Source of the DNA: Candidatus Magnetobacterium casense
GTDB lineage: Bacteria > Nitrospirota > Thermodesulfovibrionia > Thermodesulfovibrionales > Magnetobacteriaceae
Reading direction: 5' to 3'
DNA length: 64,000 nt
NCBI RefSeq assembly: GCF_000714715.1
Contig: NZ_JMFO01000006.1
Coordinates: forward strand, 103,172 to 167,171
In this document: in pieces, positions 9,530 through 19,800 of the stretch
How the letters are laid out: each line of letters starts with the position of its first letter
How positions within the stretch are numbered: position 1 is the first letter of the stretch
Translations under genes and position numbers: made by a program
Notes under the pieces: model-generated
What the model saw: only the letters and a program-made list of their open reading frames with translations
Told to the model about the DNA's origin: nothing
The model's database searches: none

Positions 9530-10268
9530 CCTATCAGACGTTATTGAATATATAAATACAAACATTGGCCCTCAATTCCACGCAAAGAAAATCTCAAAAA
9601 TTAAAGAATTGACTTTAGATGATGTCATCAAACGTAAGAACCCATACCTGTTCAGAGCAAAAGGCAGTAACAGTGCACACGATTTCATTAAGTCAGTCCT
9701 TGACGCTACCGTCTCCAGCGGAGAAGAAACTACATTTGGGAATTTTCTTGAGAATATAGCAATCTTTGTTTGTGAAAAGGTCTATGGTGGCAGAAAGTCG
9801 GGCATTGTCGGCCTTGACCTCGAATTTGAAGACGACGGCAAGAAATATCTTGTCAGCATCAAAAGCGGTCCCAATTGGGGAAACTCAGGTCAGATCAAAA
9901 ACTTAGTCAACAATTTTAATGCAGCAAAAAGGACGTTGGCAACTTCCGGTGGCGTTGTTGATATGAATATAATATTTGTTGAAGCCTGCTGTTACGGGAT
10001 AGATAATCTGCCAAACAAAGGAACTCATCTCAAGTTGTGCGGGCAACGATTCTGGGAATTAATCTCCGGAGGAAATGAGACGCTTTATCGAGACATCATC
10101 GAACCGTTGGGGTACCAAGCCAAGCAACGCAATGACGAAATAGGATTACTTTGCAGCGAGAAACTTAATCTGTTCACTGCGGCTTTTGTTGATCGGTTCT
10201 GCGATGAAGGAATAATCAACTGGGATCGGTTGATTCTATTCAACTCAGGTAAAAAACAAGAGAGGTGA
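9516..10268 (+). CDS. PmeII-like type II restriction endonuclease
   Basis: About 250 residues. The central part has a PD-(D/E)XK nuclease core: GLDLEFEDDGKKYLVSIKSG followed by PNWGNSGQI. This layout, with NPYLFRAK near the start and DIIEPLGY late, matches what I know of the PmeII family, often labelled only as cytosolic protein. It would cut unmodified DNA; the neighbouring methyltransferase protects the host. Two ATG codons (9516, 9519) lie inside the 3' end of the methyltransferase gene, which fits coupled translation. The recognition site cannot be inferred here. Confidence 0.82.
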   Translation: MMPLNLSDVIEYINTNIGPQFHAKKISKIKELTLDDVIKRKNPYLFRAKGSNSAHDFIKSVLDATVSSGEETTFGNFLENIAIFVCEKVYGGRKSGIVGLDLEFEDDGKKYLVSIKSGPNWGNSGQIKNLVNNFNAAKRTLATSGGVVDMNIIFVEACCYGIDNLPNKGTHLKLCGQRFWELISGGNETLYRDIIEPLGYQAKQRNDEIGLLCSEKLNLFTAAFVDRFCDEGIINWDRLILFNSGKKQER

Positions 10269-10284
10269 TGAAAAGACCTGAACT

Positions 10285-10312
10285 CCTTAGGCAGCAGTGT
10301 TCTTGCCTAAGG
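10285..10312. terminator. Hairpin between convergent genes
   Basis: A perfect 9-bp stem CCTTAGGCA / TGCCTAAGG with a 10-base loop lies between the plus-strand nuclease gene and the minus-strand kinase gene and overlaps the kinase stop. It could end transcription in either direction, but there is no T-run. Confidence 0.45.
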
Positions 10313-12064
10313 GCTGACAGGGCAGTACTGCATCTCCTGCTCAGTTGGCAGATTCACACGGAAGATGCACCCCTGTTGTCCGGGCCGGCTCTCGACGGTG
10401 ATATCGCCCCCGTGGTCCTGGACGATCTTCTTGCTCAGAGGTAAACCAAGTCCGGTACCCGTACCGATTTCCTTGGTTGAAAAGAATGGCTCAAAGATAT
10501 GGTTGAGCTTGTCCGGCGCCACCCCTGTCCCCGTATCTGTTACCTTGATAATTACATACTGCCTCTGGTCTGTCAGCGTAGTCTCCGTGGAAACTCCCAG
10601 CACCCCACCGGTGGGCATGGCGTCTATTGCGTTTGAGATGAGATTATCCATGACCTGGCGTATCTGACTCTTATCGATGGGCACGTCGGGCACTGCGGTG
10701 ATTGTTTTTTTGATGCGAATGTTTTTCTCACTGCATATATCTGCGTAGTTATTTATGGATTCCTCTACAACGTGGTTTACGTTGTAGTACTGTAGGTTCA
10801 ACTGTGTGTTTTTTGCGTATGACAGGGCGTTTTTCAGTATCATCTCCAGCCTTGTCACCTCGGAGTATATCACCTCGGCACACTGTTTTTCCCAACTGCT
10901 CTGTGGCATCAGCTTGTTCAAGCGTCTGGCATACCCCCCAATGACCATCAACGGGTTTCGTATTTCGTGGGCAACGTTGGCGGATAGTCTGCCCAGGGCC
11001 GATAGCTTCTCGGCCTGTGTGAGACGGTCATTGAGGCGTTGTTTTTCCTGTTCGTTTTTGTGTTTTTCGATGATACTTGCAGTGGCGCTGGCCACGGCAG
11101 AGAGAAAGGCCTCCTCGGTGTCATCCCGCTTGTGTCCTTTATCCACGTACAGATTGACAACCCCCAGGAGTTGCTGCCCCGAAAACACAGGTACACAGTA
11201 ATGACCGTGCTCATGCATCCCCTCATAGTGAATGTCGTGCATACAGTCAATGTGATCGATAAAGACAATCTGTCCGCTCAGGGCAGCACGACCACACAGA
11301 CACTTACCATATGGGATGCTGTTACACAGATGAAGGAGCCTGGAGTCCAACCCATAGCTCACCGCCATCCTCAGAGAGGCATGGGCATTGTCTGCGAGAA
11401 ATATACACCCCTTTGACTGAATCCTCAGCCACGGTATAGATAGTATGAGGTCAAGGACACGTTGCAGTTGCGCTTCAAAAGACAGTTTACTCAGAGAGAC
11501 CATGAGTATTGAGTTTATCACCTTCTGAATATGATAGTTTTCCCGTACTTTTTCCTCTGCCTGACTCCTTTCGGTTATCTCTGTCTTCAACCTCTCATTG
11601 GCCTCTGTGAGTGCCGCGGTACGCCTGGCAACCCTGCCTTCAAGCTCCTGATTGACAACCGTCATCTCCTCCCTGGTCTGTTCAAGCTCTGTGATATCAC
11701 GCGATATGCCTATGATGCCAACAATGTTACCGTGCTTATCGTACCACGGTATTTTTGTGGCAGAGATACATACCCGTCTGCCGTCTTTGCGGACAAACTT
11801 CTCAACTATGCCTATCAGTGCCTTGCCGGTGCGTATTACCTCCTGCTCCATTTCCATGCTGATAGCGGCCTGCTCACTTGGGAGATAGTCATGATCGGTC
11901 TTTCCCGTCATCTGTTGCGGGACGGTGTTGGAGTGTTTGGCCTTTGCCCTGTTGACCATCACAAACCTGCCGGCGATATCCTTGAAGTAGATTGAATCAG
12001 GGATTGTGTCCATCAGCGTCATAAGCAACTCAAGATGTTCGTTTGTCTGTTTAATCGATTCCAT
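10307..12064 (-). CDS. PAS-GAF sensor histidine kinase
   Basis: A 585-residue soluble kinase with no membrane segment. An N-terminal PAS domain (about residues 14-130), a coiled coil (130-190), a GAF domain (about 195-340), a HisKA domain with phospho-accepting His366 in the AHEIRNP motif, and an ATPase domain with DNLISNAIDAM, DTGTGV and GTGLGLPLSKKI. All catalytic motifs look intact. It is the last gene of a pilC-pilS-pilR operon and overlaps pilR by 14 bases. It may be a second input into PilR or another regulator; its partner is not clear. Confidence 0.9.
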   Translation of the reverse strand: MESIKQTNEHLELLMTLMDTIPDSIYFKDIAGRFVMVNRAKAKHSNTVPQQMTGKTDHDYLPSEQAAISMEMEQEVIRTGKALIGIVEKFVRKDGRRVCISATKIPWYDKHGNIVGIIGISRDITELEQTREEMTVVNQELEGRVARRTAALTEANERLKTEITERSQAEEKVRENYHIQKVINSILMVSLSKLSFEAQLQRVLDLILSIPWLRIQSKGCIFLADNAHASLRMAVSYGLDSRLLHLCNSIPYGKCLCGRAALSGQIVFIDHIDCMHDIHYEGMHEHGHYCVPVFSGQQLLGVVNLYVDKGHKRDDTEEAFLSAVASATASIIEKHKNEQEKQRLNDRLTQAEKLSALGRLSANVAHEIRNPLMVIGGYARRLNKLMPQSSWEKQCAEVIYSEVTRLEMILKNALSYAKNTQLNLQYYNVNHVVEESINNYADICSEKNIRIKKTITAVPDVPIDKSQIRQVMDNLISNAIDAMPTGGVLGVSTETTLTDQRQYVIIKVTDTGTGVAPDKLNHIFEPFFSTKEIGTGTGLGLPLSKKIVQDHGGDITVESRPGQQGCIFRVNLPTEQEMQYCPVSP

Positions 12065-13436
12065 ACTTTTTTAACCTGTGTCTGAACTGTCTGAAGGAGA
12101 TGTTAAGCAGTCTGGCGGCATCCGTTTTAATGCCCCCCGTGATCTCAAGAGATTTCTTGAGATACGCCATCTCTATGTCTTCAAGTATACTGTCGAGGTT
12201 AACGCCCTCGGGGGTTATATTTACCCCGGAGGTTGACAGCGTTATTGCCTTTTGCATGACGTAGTTCCTGATTTCTGCAGGAAGGTCATTTGCGCAGATG
12301 GTTGGGCCATCAACAAAGGTCAGAAGCCTTTCTACGATGTTTTCGAGTTCCCTGACATTACCACGCCAAGGGTAATTCATCATGAGGTCCATGGCATCCT
12401 GAGAGAACTTTGTCTCCTTGCCCCCGTGTTTTTCAAAGAAGTGCTCGATAAGCACCGGTATGTCTTCCCGCCGTTCCCTCAGTGGGGGGATCAGTACGGG
12501 GATGACGTTTAATCTATAGTAAAGGTCTGTCCTGAATCTCCCGGCTGCTGCTTCGTCCTGCAGGAACTTGTTTGTGGCCGATACGACCCGCACATCGACG
12601 GTGACGTCCTTTGTGCCACCGATTCTGCGGAAGGAGCCATCCTCGAGCACCCTTAGTAGTTTTGACTGCAGGGTCATGGGCATATCGCCTATTTCGTCAA
12701 GGAAAATGGTTCCGTTGTTGGCGACCTCAAAGAGGCCCTCCTTGTTGGAAGCCGCCCCGGTAAAGGCCCCCTTCATGTAGCCAAACAACTCGCTCTCCAG
12801 TAGTCCCTCGGGGAGGGCGGCACAGTTGATGGCCACAAAGTCCTTGCCGGCGCGCTTACTGAGGTTATGGACGGCATGAGCGATAAGCTCTTTGCCACAA
12901 CCACTCTCACCCATGATGAGTACGCTTGAGTTACTGTCGGCTATTTTGGGCAAACTCATGAGCAGTTCCAGCATGGGTTTGCTCTTGCCTATGATGTTTT
13001 CGAGTCTGTAGGTGGAGAGTATTTGGTGTCTGAGATTTTTGACCTCTCGTTTTAGCAGGCGTTTTTCGAGGGCGTTTTTGACTATCAGGCGGATTTCGTC
13101 GATCTTAAACGGCTTGTTGATGTAGTCGTAGGCGCCGAGCTTCATGGCCTCGATGGCATCCTCTGTGGTACCAAAGGCCGTTATCATCAGCACGATAGTC
13201 TCCGGAGCAGTATCCTTGACAGAGCGTAATACGGCAAAGCCATCGTTTTTGGGCATCCTGATATCTGTAATGACTATGTCAAAGATGTCCTTTTTGATGG
13301 TCTCAATTCCCTCGCTGCCATCATAGGCCGACAGCACGTTGTAGCCTTCACCCTCCAGGAGCATCTTCAAGATGTCATTCATGCTCTTTTCGTCCTCGAC
13401 GATTAATATCTTGCCTTTATTGCTTATGTCTGTCAT
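12051..13436 (-). CDS. pilR: Sigma54-dependent response regulator, PilR/NtrC type
   Basis: 461 residues: receiver domain (1-125, phospho-acceptor Asp58 in VITDIRMP), AAA+ domain with GESGCGKE Walker A, the sigma54-contact loop GAFTGA and a GTIFLDEIGDM Walker B, then a Fis-type helix-turn-helix at the C-terminus (AARLLNISFRQFRHRLKKYG). It would activate sigma54 promoters after phosphorylation. The start MTDISNKGKIL at 13436 overlaps pilS by 20 bases; a longer reading to 13472 adds no conserved residues. The position after pilC and pilS supports a PilR role. Confidence 0.9.
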   Translation of the reverse strand: MTDISNKGKILIVEDEKSMNDILKMLLEGEGYNVLSAYDGSEGIETIKKDIFDIVITDIRMPKNDGFAVLRSVKDTAPETIVLMITAFGTTEDAIEAMKLGAYDYINKPFKIDEIRLIVKNALEKRLLKREVKNLRHQILSTYRLENIIGKSKPMLELLMSLPKIADSNSSVLIMGESGCGKELIAHAVHNLSKRAGKDFVAINCAALPEGLLESELFGYMKGAFTGAASNKEGLFEVANNGTIFLDEIGDMPMTLQSKLLRVLEDGSFRRIGGTKDVTVDVRVVSATNKFLQDEAAAGRFRTDLYYRLNVIPVLIPPLRERREDIPVLIEHFFEKHGGKETKFSQDAMDLMMNYPWRGNVRELENIVERLLTFVDGPTICANDLPAEIRNYVMQKAITLSTSGVNITPEGVNLDSILEDIEMAYLKKSLEITGGIKTDAARLLNISFRQFRHRLKKYGID

Positions 13437-15009
13437 ACGGTAAAAATACCTCAAAGACACTGCCCTTGCCAACAGTGCTCATTACGTTGATCCTGCCGGA
13501 GTGTTCATGCACAATCCGGTACACCATGGCAAGGCCAAGTCCACCTCCACCCCGCTTAGTTGTAAAAAAAGGGTAAAATATTTTCTTAAGCATATTCGGT
13601 TCTATACCGGCACCATTATCCTTGAATATTATTGTAACAAATTCCGGCAATTGTTTCACCTCCACGGAAATTTCTCCGTTGTCCTGACATGCCTGAATGG
13701 CATTAAGGCCCAGGTTCCAGAACACCTGCCGGAGCTTATTGTCATCGGCATCGATGTAGACCTCATGAGCGATATTGGTATTGATTGTCACGTTGCTGTT
13801 GGTTGAGGCAAGGGCACGGAGCATCTCAATGGTTTCACCCAGAGTTCTGCTCAACAGGATGGTTTTAAACTCCGGTGGACGGGGGCTGGAGTAGGTCAGA
13901 AAGTCGGTGATAATCTTATTCATCCTGTCCATTTCAACAATTGCGATATCCATGATTCTTTTGCGCTTGGTCTCGTCGAGGCTGCCCTCTTTGAGCATCT
14001 CAACGGAGGAGCGGATGGCGGAGAGGGGGTTTCTGATTTCGTGTGCTATGTTGGCGGCCATTTCGCCGATGGCGGCGAGTTTTTCCTTTTCTTTCATCTC
14101 CCGTTCCATTTCAGCGAGCTTTGTGTGGTCCTCAAAGGTAATCACATAGCCCATGACCTCACCGATGTCGTTTCTGTGTTTGGATATCTTTAGTTCAATG
14201 ATTTTCTCATCACTGGCAATGGTGATGCACCCACTCAGGCGTCCGGTTTTGATAGGTGCGGGGATGAATTCAAAGACGTCCCAGATGGTTTTTTCTATGG
14301 CCTGTGTTTTTTTAAGCCCCGTGATCTGTTCAGCGGGACGGTTAAAGAGCATGATATTGCCAGCGGTGTCGGCATAGGACAGGCCACCGGGGATGTTCTC
14401 TATGACCTCAAGGTGGAAGGCATAGAGGTCACGGAAGTCACTTTCACGTTTCTCCAGGGTTTTGGAGGTCTTTTCGAGGTTCATCAGCAGGTGTCTGCCC
14501 AGAAAGGCCACCAGAAACATGGCCATTATGTTGGCAAAGATATTGTAGAAGAAGTCCTTGGCATTTAGTACCTTGCTGAAGTGTATGCCGATGATCCCGT
14601 AGAACTGCATGACGATCACGGAGCCATAGGTCAGGGCGCTGATGGCTGCAATGGAGAGTATTGGACGTCTGCCGAGGGTTATTCCCGCACCGATGACGTT
14701 TACCAGGAGCATAAAGGAAAACCAGCTCTCTATGCCTCCGGTTATTAAGATAAATAGCATGATAAGTGCTATATCTACGAGTATCTGTATGTAGGCAAAG
14801 ACAAAGTACCCCCTTGTGAGCTTCTTAAGCAGCAGGAGATACACTATGGTCAGCAAGAAGATAAAGGCGGCAAAATAGGACAAGAACCGGGAGTTCTCTA
14901 CTATTAAGAAGTTCTTGTTGTAGACGTAAAACGAGGCAACCAGGAGATAGGCAATAAAAACCCTTGAGCCTATCAGTGCCCTTATCTTCTTTGTTTGCTG
15001 TTGATGCAA
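13417..15009 (-). CDS. pilS: PilS-type membrane sensor histidine kinase
   Basis: 530 residues. Six hydrophobic helices fill residues 10-180, as in PilS, then a PAS domain (about 190-300), HisKA with His323 in AHEIRNPLSAIRSS, and an ATPase domain with WNLGLNAIQA, DNGAGI and GGGLGLAM. PilS senses pilin levels in the membrane and phosphorylates PilR. It starts four bases after the pilC stop. Confidence 0.88.
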   Translation of the reverse strand: MHQQQTKKIRALIGSRVFIAYLLVASFYVYNKNFLIVENSRFLSYFAAFIFLLTIVYLLLLKKLTRGYFVFAYIQILVDIALIMLFILITGGIESWFSFMLLVNVIGAGITLGRRPILSIAAISALTYGSVIVMQFYGIIGIHFSKVLNAKDFFYNIFANIMAMFLVAFLGRHLLMNLEKTSKTLEKRESDFRDLYAFHLEVIENIPGGLSYADTAGNIMLFNRPAEQITGLKKTQAIEKTIWDVFEFIPAPIKTGRLSGCITIASDEKIIELKISKHRNDIGEVMGYVITFEDHTKLAEMEREMKEKEKLAAIGEMAANIAHEIRNPLSAIRSSVEMLKEGSLDETKRKRIMDIAIVEMDRMNKIITDFLTYSSPRPPEFKTILLSRTLGETIEMLRALASTNSNVTINTNIAHEVYIDADDNKLRQVFWNLGLNAIQACQDNGEISVEVKQLPEFVTIIFKDNGAGIEPNMLKKIFYPFFTTKRGGGGLGLAMVYRIVHEHSGRINVMSTVGKGSVFEVFLPYDRHKQ

Positions 15010-15013
15010 TATA

Positions 15014-16116
15014 CTAATTAATGAGCGTCATCATTTTGAATATTGGCAGATACATGGCGACGACGGTAAAACCTACGGTGCCGCCCAGGAAGACGATCAT
15101 CATAGGCTCCATGGCAGCGGTGAGGTTAGCCACGGCGCTGTCTACTTCTTCATCGTAGAAGTCTGCCACCTTACTGAGCATGTTATCCAGGGCGCCGGTG
15201 GCCTCACCGATGCCAACCATGCTGGTGACCATTGGCGGGAAGATGGGTATCTGCCTCAGGGGTTCGGCCAGGGGTTGTCCTTCTATGACGGCGTTTTTTA
15301 TCGTGGCGATGGATTTTTCAATGACCTTGTTTCCTGCCGTTTTTGCAGTGTTTTCGAGGGCCTCTATGATAGGCACACCGCTGGAGATAAGGGTGCCCAG
15401 CGTCCTGGTAAACTTGGCCACGGCGACCTTTTTTATCAGAGGGCCAAAGACGGGGAGCTTTAGCAGCACTTTATCTATAAACAATCGTCCATTTTCCGTA
15501 CGCCGGACCTGTTTTATTGTATAGACGGCTGCGACGGTAAACACCACAATCATGGCCCCCCCCAACCTGCAATAAAGTTACTTAGAAATATGATAAACCG
15601 TGTGGGAGCCGGCAACGTTCCACCTAACTGCGCAAACATCTTTGAAAAGACGGGGACAACAAAGACCATGATTACACCGATACACACAACGGCTATGGAT
15701 ATAACAACTGCAGGATAGGTCATTGCCCCTTTGACCTTCTTTTTTAGCTTCATCGCCTTTTCCATATAGTCGGCGAGCCTTTGCAGGACTGTATCAAGGA
15801 TACCTCCGGCCTCGCCGGCTTGTACCATGCCCTCGTAGAGGTCGTCAAAGACCCTGGGGTGTTTACTGATGGCCTCTGCAAACGTAGAACCACCCTCTAC
15901 ATCTACCTTCATCTGGCTGATAACGCTCTTGAGCTTGTCGCTTTCGGTCTGTTGTGCCAGTATATCGAGGGCCTGTACCAGCGGCAAGCCTGCATCTATC
16001 ATCGTTGAAAACTGTCGTGTAAAGACCACTATATCCTTTGTTGATATGCTTCCTCTGCCACTGAAGCCCTTTTTTTTGGGGGGCGTCCCGGGTGCCTTTA
16101 ATTTGTCATCGGCCAT
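15014..16116 (-). pseudogene. pilC: Type IV pilus inner-membrane platform protein PilC, frameshifted
   Basis: Two reading frames together make one PilC of about 367 residues. The first (16116 to 15550) has one T2SSF domain (FTRQFSTMIDAGLPLVQALD) and a membrane helix and ends ..FIAGWGGP. The second continues with VYTIKQVRRTENGR, the second T2SSF domain (FTRTLGTLISSGVPIIEAL) and the last helix. The break is in a run of eight C on the plus strand (15556-15563, G8 in the gene). One base more or less restores the frame. PilC recruits the pilus motor ATPases to the membrane. Start ATG 16116 with a GGAGT ribosome site. The lesion may be a real mutation, a phase switch or a sequencing error. Confidence 0.85.
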
Positions 16117-16174
16117 AAGACTACTCCTTTGTGTGTAGAATAATACATTTTTGTATCTGTTTTCATATCTATTA

Positions 16175-16786
16175 TCATATGTACTGGACAACCTCCTCAA
16201 AGGGCAACCTGTACGCAGGTGGTTGGGGGAGTTTTCTGTACCCCAGGGGGATGATTAAGGCTATGTCTTCCTTGTTGGTGTCAAGCTGCAGGACGTCTCT
16301 GACCTTTTGGGGGTCAAAGCCGCCAATGGGGCAGGAGTCTATACCGATAAAGGCGGCAGCCGTCATCATATTGGCAGCAGCTATGTGGCATTGCATGATG
16401 CTCCAGGGCAAGGCGTCTGTTTGCCGGTAGTAGCTCTCGTAAAACTGCACTATCCACTGATAAGTCTCAGGGGGATAATTTCTGCGTTTAAACATCCTGG
16501 TGACATAATCACTGCCCGGTGTCAGCTCCTGCACCTTTGCAACGATTGACACCACCACGCTGCACGTGGTCAACTGTTGTTGGTTGAAACAGGCAGCCAT
16601 CAGTCGTTGCTTTATTGCACCAGACCTGGCAACTATAAACCTCCACTGTTCCAAGCCAAAGGACGACGGCGAAAGTCTGCCCGCCTCAAGGATAAATCTC
16701 AGGTCATCTTCCGATACCTCCTTGGATTCATCAAACACCTTACACGCATGTCTGTACTGCATGGCATTTAAAAACGCTTCTCTCAT
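16175..16786 (-). CDS. Nitroreductase family oxidoreductase
   Basis: 203 residues with the usual FMN-binding layout: RHACKVFDESKEV at the start, RLSPSSFGLEQWRF (phosphate and flavin contacts) near residue 37, and IPLGYRKLP near the end. These enzymes reduce nitro, quinone or related groups with NAD(P)H. The substrate is unknown. It lies between the pil genes and the giant membrane protein on the same strand, 58 bases before pilC. Confidence 0.88.
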   Translation of the reverse strand: MREAFLNAMQYRHACKVFDESKEVSEDDLRFILEAGRLSPSSFGLEQWRFIVARSGAIKQRLMAACFNQQQLTTCSVVVSIVAKVQELTPGSDYVTRMFKRRNYPPETYQWIVQFYESYYRQTDALPWSIMQCHIAAANMMTAAAFIGIDSCPIGGFDPQKVRDVLQLDTNKEDIALIIPLGYRKLPQPPAYRLPFEEVVQYI

Positions 16787-16810
16787 AATGCCTCCTCATA
16801 TAAATATTAT

Positions 16811-19800
16811 CTACCGTTCTTTGGAATTCTTAATCTTTATCGTATCATCGTCGTCATCATCAACCCTTGGGTTTTTATCCATCCGGGGGGCTTTATCTCT
16901 ATCGCTCATGGAGATTTCCAGTTCCATTGTCTTGTCAAGTCTGTCATCGCTCTCCGCAGCAAGTTCTAAGGCTTCTGCCGACATATGCTTAAGTTCATTA
17001 AGGTTATCAGGCAGACTTTCGATGGAAGAGAAGGAGAAGTCGTCATCATCGGCAATATCGAAACCCTCATCGTCACTGAGGTCATAGACTTCCCCGTCTT
17101 TGTTGTCATCCAGGGACAGGGCATCCAGGTCATGGTCTGACTGGGGTTTGACGTCTATATCGTCTGCGGTTCTCAGCGGATGTGACTCTTTGCCTATGAT
17201 TGCCGTTTTTATCTCATCTTGATCTTCTATTGTCAGCCCGGCATCATACTTTAGTTCAACATCAAGGTCATCATCTCCAATGTCTATTTGCAAGCCACCC
17301 GCATAATCTATACCGTCGTCATTGTGCAAATCAATGCCCTCATACTCTACGGCTGCTTGATCGTCACCAGATTGCATCTCACTATCTGTCAACAGGGTGG
17401 GTGTTTCGAAGTCATCGTCGGATTCGCTACCACCCTCTGTAACCATCTCAGACTGTAGGTGGCCAATATCAGACGTATATGTTGGTGCCTCACTTTCGTC
17501 AAGCTCCAGTTCTACCGAATCCAATGACGCCTCTTCAGCCTCAAGGCCGTCTATATCAAGACCACTCTCATCCGGAACCGCTTCGGACTCTGCATCAAAC
17601 TCCAACTCGCCACCGCCTGTGTCCAACCCCATATCGATCTGAAGTCCCTCTATATCACCACTGAGGTTGTTCCGGGCAAGCCCGGCATACTCATCTTCAC
17701 GTATCTCAGGGCCAAGGTCAAGCTCGCCAGATAGCTCCTCTGCCCCGTGCAGCTCCTCCTCTGCGATATCCAACTCCATAGACGGCTCTATCTCCAACCC
17801 TGCTTTATCCGTTACTGAGAGGTCAACGTCACTATAATCCAGCGTAATGTCTTCTATGGCTCCCATATCCTCTTGCAGTTCAAAATCAATCTCTACCTTA
17901 CCATCCAAATCGATAGTTTGTTCTTGCTCTGCCTCAGCGACATCAGAGTCATGCTCTGAGGCAATGTCTTCCGAAACATCAGGAGACTTCTCATCGTCAA
18001 GGCCGTCTATTTCCAAGTCAAGGTCGTCTATTTCCAAGTTAAGATCATCAGCATTCCCCTGGGTACTGTCAATACCAAGGTCTATCTTCAGCTCCGAGGT
18101 CTCTATACCAAACTCTCCCTCCATGTTTATATCCACTGTCGGCTTTTCATCAAGCACACGATTGATTATTCCCATGTTGCCCGTATTTAAAACCAACGTG
18201 GGGTCCTCCCACTGCTCGTCCTCAATGCCAAACTCTATCTCACCGTCCAAGACTTCATTCTTTGGAGATTCCGGCGTAAACTCGTCTGTACCGGCCTTAT
18301 TGCTGCCATCCTTGCCCAAGACCCATGTGGAGTCCTCCGAGGTGCTCTCCTGTGGTATCTCAACGCCAAACTCTATCTCACCGTCCAAGACTTCATTCTT
18401 TGGAGATTCCGGCGTAAACTCGTCTGTACCGGCCTTACTGCTGCCATCTTTACCCAAGACCCATGTGGAGTCCTCCGAGGTGCTCTCCTGTGGTATCTCA
18501 ACGCCAAACTCTATTTCGCCCTCCAGGGGTTCGTCCTTGTCACTCAACATGTACTCCTGCTCAACACCCTCAAGACCCAAATCACCTTCAGGTATCACCA
18601 ACTCGCCATTTTCTACCCCAAACTCATCCTCCTCACCTATCTCAAAAACAGGCTCAAACTCCATCTCTGTTTTTTTACTTACCCCCAACCCGTCCCTTAC
18701 AACGGTTGAGTCCTCGGAGTGAGCAAAGCTATCCCCTGTGTCACCGAATCTGTCCTCTTCCGTCAACTTCTCACGTAATTCAAAGCCCCTGTCTTCTTCA
18801 GCGGGTTGCAGGTATTGAGCCTCCGAGCTATCCATTATATATTCCCTGCCAAAGGACATCTCAGAAGCAGACACCTGATCGATATCACTAACGGTGCTGC
18901 GATACTTGTCAGAGATAACCTCGCCGATATCGGCAGTTTCGTCATGTATGTAGGCGTCCCGACCTTGGGTATCATCTTCAGGTAGTGTTGAGTCAGAGGG
19001 GGTTTTTTGGAGAAACACGGGTAACTCTTCCTCTTCCGGCAGGCTATCTTCCGGTTTGGTACTCTGGTCATAGGGGTTATAACCGTAGTCGATGTTATCT
19101 TGCGGCGTTATCCTGCCTGCCTGTCGCAGATAATACAATGGCAGCAGAAATACGGCAGAGAAGGATAAAAAGAAAAGCACGGCAAAGGGAATTGTAAATA
19201 TCTGACTGGTACCAATAACCACCGTGGGGGCAAGGTAAGACAGGACAATTGGCACCACTATGGGGATTAACATCAGCAACCCCAGTTGTTTCTTTAACCC
19301 AAGCCTCTGGCATATATCCATCCACAAGATCACAAAAACGACAATCCCGACAACAGGAAGCATAAGCAACACACCCCACCATACCGGTCTTCCTGCCATC
19401 TGCGTCATTATAAATAAATTCAACAGGGGCACCCACGCCATCCACGCAGAGGGCACGTTGAGTTTCTTCGCCGTCTTATACAAGACAAACAAGAAGGCAA
19501 TGCTTATTAACAGAGTCAACGCCAAGGCTGCAAGTAAATACACCAAAAACCCAATCAGCTTCTTCTTTAACGTTTCCACGTCATACATGCCCTCGAGGGA
19601 TGTACCAGGTCGTGTTTTTGCTACAGGCGGCATTGTACGTTGTGGTGCTACAGGTGCCTGGTGTGGCTTTGCTACTGGTGGGGGTGACACGGCTGTTGTT
19701 GTGGCAGGTGCGCTGTCGGCAGCAGGGCGGGGGGTTGGCTTGGTTGAGGCAACTGGAGGTTGTTGTGGTTTTTTAGCTGCCGCAGCAGGTGGTGTTGCCG

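Noticed and set aside
18231..18520. Possible CRISPR or phage repeat
   Set aside because: The 138-bp unit keeps the reading frame of the acidic tail and has no spacers.
17847..18722. Long serine-rich plus-strand frame opposite the acidic tail gene
   Set aside because: Its composition is the complement of D/E-rich codons, it has no start signal, and the minus-strand protein has signal peptide and domains.
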